Positions 61,116 to 64,000 of a stretch of 64,000 bases of DNA are shown here, one piece after another. A program made the translations under genes and the position numbers. The notes below the pieces were generated by a model. It searched no databases. It had not been told where the DNA came from and saw nothing but the letters and a program-made list of their open reading frames with translations. The DNA is from Sternotherus odoratus (lineage: Eukaryota; Chordata; Testudines; Kinosternidae), in contig JAVMKO010000009.1 in the NCBI GenBank assembly GCA_032164245.1, forward strand, positions 85,974,712 to 86,038,711. The letters are read 5' to 3'. Position 1 is the first letter of the stretch. Each line of letters opens with the position of its first letter.

Positions 61116-61833
61116 CTAGAATTTCCGAGACATAGCAACTCTGACATAGTCAAAGAACTATGATGTGATTGGAATAACAGAGACTTGGTGGGATAACTCA
61201 CATGACTGGAGCACTGTCATGGATGGATATAAACTGTTCAGGAAGGACAGGCAGGGCAGAAAGGGTGGGGGAGTTGCACTGTATGTAAGAGAACAGTACA
61301 ACTGCTCAGAGCTCCAATATGAAACTGCAGAAAAACCTGAGAGTCTCTGGATTAAGTTTAGAAGTGTGAGCAACAAGGCTGATGTCGTGGTGGGAGTCTG
61401 CTATAGACCACCAGACCAGGAGGATGAGATGGATGAGGCTTTCTTCCAGCAACGAAGAGAAGTTACTAGATCACAGAAGAGAAGACTGAGGGGAGATTTG
61501 ATAGCTGCTTTCAACTACCTGAAAGGGAATTCTAAAGAGGATGGATCTAGACTGTTCTCAGTGGTAGCAGATGACCGAACAAGGAGTAATGGTCTCAAGT
61601 TGCAGTTGGGAAGGTTTAGATTGGATATTAGGAAAAACTTTTTCACTAGGAGGGTGGTCAAGCATTGGAATGGGTTACCTAGGGAGGTGGTAGAATCACC
61701 TTCCTTAGAAGTTTTTAAGGTCAGGCTTGATAAAGCCCTGGCTGGTATGATTTAGTTGGGGATTGGTCCTGCTTTGAGCAGGGGGTTGGGCTAGATGACC
61801 TCCAGAGGTCCCTTCCAACTCTAATATTCTATG
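61116..61833 (+). pseudogene. CR1 copy with endonuclease joined in frame to the ORF2 C-terminus
   Basis: 61165-61435 encodes apurinic-endonuclease text: [34 protein letters not shown] and [20 protein letters not shown]. Without a stop the frame continues at about 61450-61755 into the CR1 ORF2 C-terminus: [15 protein letters not shown] and [20 protein letters not shown], then [10 protein letters not shown]. The whole reverse transcriptase is missing. The 3' end is canonical CR1, gaggtcccttccaact followed by attctatga. The fused ORF is 196 codons. Confidence 0.85.
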
Positions 61834-62411
61834 ACCAGGATCTTATTAGCCCTCCCCAGATAGGTTGTATTGCTTGGAGATTTACCACTCCAGGGTAATC
61901 CAGGAGATGCTCTTTCTTCTGAGTCGGTTCTGAACCAATCAATGCTCCAATATGTTGGTTAGTGGCATTGTGATTCCCATCTCTATCTAGTTACATTTTT
62001 ACATGAGATGTCATCTGATGGATGAGACACCAAGGTTCTGATCACTCATGATTCAGTGGAGATCATTTGGCACTTTTTTGGTAAGAATTGGGGTGCGAAC
62101 CCTGGTGTCCTGACCAAATTCCAAGTCAGTCACTTATATTCTTCTTCAAGTGCTGGCTCATGTTGATTCCATTCTAGGTGTGTGTGCACCCATGTGCACG
62201 GTCGTTGGAGATTTCTGCCTTAACAGTATCCATAGGGCCTGCTGCGGTGCCCCCTTCATGCGTCGGTATATCAGGCGCCACCATCCCTACTCCCCCTAAG
62301 TTCCTTCTTACCGCCTGTGGCGGTTGGTCGGAGCACCTTTCCTTGCATAGCAAGGGCTAGTGGTTTTGTCACTTCTGACTTTGCGGCTTAGGGCCTTGTA
62401 AATAGCTTTCA

Positions 62412-62805
62412 TACTAGCAACCATGTTAGTCTGTATCTGCAAAAGGAACGAGGTACTTGTGGCACCTTAGAGACTTGACTTAAATTTATCTGAGCATAAG
62501 CTTTCGTGGGCTACAGCCCACATCATCAGATGCATAGAATGGAACATACAGTAGGAAGATATTTATACCTACAGAGAACATGAAAAGATGGAAGTTGCCA
62601 TACCAACTCTTAAGAAGCTAATTAATTAAGATGAGCTATTATCAGCAGGACAAAAAAACCTGTTGTAGTAATAATCAAGATGGCTTATTTCAGACAGTTA
62701 ACAAGAAGGTGTCAGTAACAGTAGAGGGATAATTAACATGGGGAAATAGATTCAATCTGTGTAATGACCCAGCCACTCCCAGTCTCTATTCAAGCCCAAG
62801 TTAAT
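62412..62805 (-). mobile_element. PLE 3' fragment with the ORF C-terminus, inside the DIRS copy
   Basis: On the minus strand 62802-62755 encodes INLGLNRDWEWLGHYT, the PLE ORF C-terminus, followed by noncoding sequence and a hammerhead-like core. It ends at gatacagactaacatggttg (62440-62421). It matches the family at 342-1540. Confidence 0.8.
62492..62529 (-). ncRNA. Hammerhead-like motif (copy 4, best preserved)
   Basis: The minus strand reads CTGATGA (62529-62523), one extra T, GTGGG-CTGTAG-CCCAC with perfect pairing, GAAA (62505-62502), then GCTTATGCTC with the GC/GC stem III intact. Predicted cleavage follows the C at 62492. Stem I pairing outside the core is weak. Confidence 0.55.
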
Positions 62806-63358
62806 GGTTTCTATGCTGGCCCAAGCTGCACCAATACGTAACGGGGTTCTGAAAATTGCCAAGGTCCTGTGGCAAACCCCGTTGTCCATCCTTCCTCCTC
62901 CAAAAGAGCCAAAAGAAGTACTTCGTCCCAACCAAAGGGTTGGAGTACCTTTATTCCCACATACCTCTGGGCTCGCTGGTTGTCTCTGTGTCCAACGAAA
63001 GGGACAAGCAGGGCACACCAGATCAACTCCCCAAAAGAAAGAGGCCAAAAAACTGGACCCATTTGGAAGAAAAAATTATTCAACAGCCAGCCTGTAATTC
63101 CAGGTGGTGAACCATCAGGCCCTTTGGCAGGTAGAATTGTCACTTACGGGACTCCCCCTGTAAGTTCAAGGAGTCCCTCCGGCAGGTTTCGGCCCAGGAG
63201 TTCGGCACCCTGGTGGAGGACGGCACTGCAGCGACTAGGTGCTCTCACCAGATGGCACGCGACTTGGTGGCTAGGGTGGTCACATCGGCGGTGGGCATGA
63301 GGCGCAGCTCCTGGCTTCAGACTGCTGGCGTGTCCCCCGAGATGCAGACCTCAATCCA

Positions 63359-63470
63359 GGGAACGGTCTATTTCCAATGGGAACAATTTGATGGGAACGG
63401 TCTATTTCTGCCGGGAATGATTTGATGGGAACGGTCTATTTCCGATGGGAATGATTTAATGGGAATGAGA
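63359..63470. repeat. 34-bp tandem repeat, about three units
   Basis: gggaacggtctatttcc recurs at 34-bp spacing (63359, 63393, 63427), separated by gggaa(c/t)gatttgat-like text. Confidence 0.85.
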
Positions 63471-64000
63471 GTAGGAGTAAGTGTTGTGGGGTGGGATAGG
63501 AGCAGGATTAAGAATGGTCCCACAGAGGGCTCTAGCTCAGAGGTGGCTGTGTTTTAGTGCTAGCTGTATGGATGACATATATAGTCCCATGATGAGGTTG
63601 GGCTGCAGATGGTGGAAAGAAGAAAACTGAGAGGGACAAGGTGAACTTGAGGAGCTGTGGAAAAGATGTAACTGCTGATTTCCTTGCTTTTCATGGTTTT
63701 CATTGTTGAGATATGCACTTAAAATCATATTTAATAAATAGGTAGCAATGTTGATAGCTCGTCACATGGAGAGCGATCTGCATTGGTATATATTACCCCC
63801 TTTACAGACATGGGCTCCCCTGCCAGACCTGGGAATTGTTGTTCTGTCCTGGTAGTTGTTGAAGGCAGCTATAAAAAACCCCATAGGGAGTCCAGGAAGA
63901 ATGAAGCTCTATGAGAAGGGACATGAGAGGAGCTCAGCTTTGCAGTGGGGCCAGGAGGGGAAGCAGTGCTTTGAGGGACATGGGGCTGAACTTGTGCATG
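63471..64000. other. Window end, nothing recognised
   Basis: No exon of the carrier gene is visible here. The third mitochondrial-carrier repeat should lie further downstream. Confidence 0.4.

Larger units (their letters stand above)
62130..63370 (+). pseudogene. DIRS-type retroelement fragment (LAP2alpha-like gag), split by a PLE
   Basis: 62840-63100 translates in two shifted frames to KKYFVPTKGLEYLYSHIPLG, SLVVSVSNERDKQG and LDPFGRKNYSTASL. 63190-63360 gives EFGTLVEDGTAATR, then AVGMRRSSWLQTAGVSPEMQ. This is the gag-like domain related to the C-terminus of LAP2alpha, carried by DIRS1-like elements. 62130-62411 (cacggtcgttggagatttct) is probably the element's 5' region. Multiple frameshifts are present and no RT or tyrosine recombinase is seen in the window. 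Confidence 0.65.

Noticed and set aside
59499..64000. Search for the carrier's third repeat
   Set aside because: No P-x-D/E-x-x-K/R carrier signature with flanking splice sites was found, so the gene is treated as running off the window.
1..64000. tRNA genes, rRNA or intact Cry I-type turtle SINEs
   Set aside because: No convincing A-box/B-box pair or cloverleaf was noticed. A tRNA-scan type search was not possible here.

Overview
This is vertebrate nuclear DNA, most likely from a turtle. The evidence is spliced genes with GT-AG introns of up to about 3 kb, two CpG islands, many CR1 LINE fragments, Penelope-like elements (PLEs) with a GIY-YIG nuclease tail, a DIRS/LAP2alpha-like gag fragment, hAT-type and TA-target MITEs, and a solo LTR. 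The species call rests on repeat families recognised from memory and is an inference.

Layout. 1-7 kb is layered CR1 copies interrupted by PLE insertions. 7-10 kb has no recognisable gene, only one unexplained ORF. 10.3-11.9 kb is a CpG island with a 40-bp minisatellite and promoter motifs that favour a minus-strand gene leaving the window to the left. By the human gene order (ZMYM3 lies head-to-head with NONO) this could be ZMYM3, but no ZMYM3 coding exon was found. 11.94-14.8 kb is a very C-rich, G-poor degenerate tandem tract. 16.8-21 kb is MITEs and a CR1 with a nested 1.25-kb insertion. 22.0-23.3 kb is the NONO CpG-island promoter, preceded by a ten-unit minisatellite.

NONO is complete on the plus strand: noncoding exon 1 ends at 22970, ten coding exons run from 25241 to 45773, and polyadenylation signals lie at 46604 and 46659. 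The exon phases join into an uninterrupted 460-residue DBHS protein (RRM1, RRM2, NOPS, coiled coil, C-terminal KRRRY). Its introns hold many transposons, several with clear target-site duplications (TSDs).

46.7-56 kb is intergenic: a CR1 with a 155-codon open RT segment, two PLE tails, an inverted CR1, and a decayed hAT transposase split by a solo LTR. From 57276 a second plus-strand gene begins. It is a mitochondrial carrier closest to the ornithine carriers SLC25A15/SLC25A2. Four coding exons (214 residues) are visible and the last third lies beyond the window. 59.9-64 kb holds a DNA-element fragment, a CR1 copy whose endonuclease is joined in frame to its C-terminus, and a DIRS-like element split by a PLE.

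The most unusual signal is a hammerhead-ribozyme-like core (CUGAUGA, a 5-bp stem, GAAA, a 2-bp stem III) in the terminal region of four PLE copies. Two copies keep every visible core element except for one extra base before stem II and a weak stem I. The two genes are not functionally linked: NONO is a nuclear RNA-binding and paraspeckle protein, and the carrier acts in the mitochondrial inner membrane.
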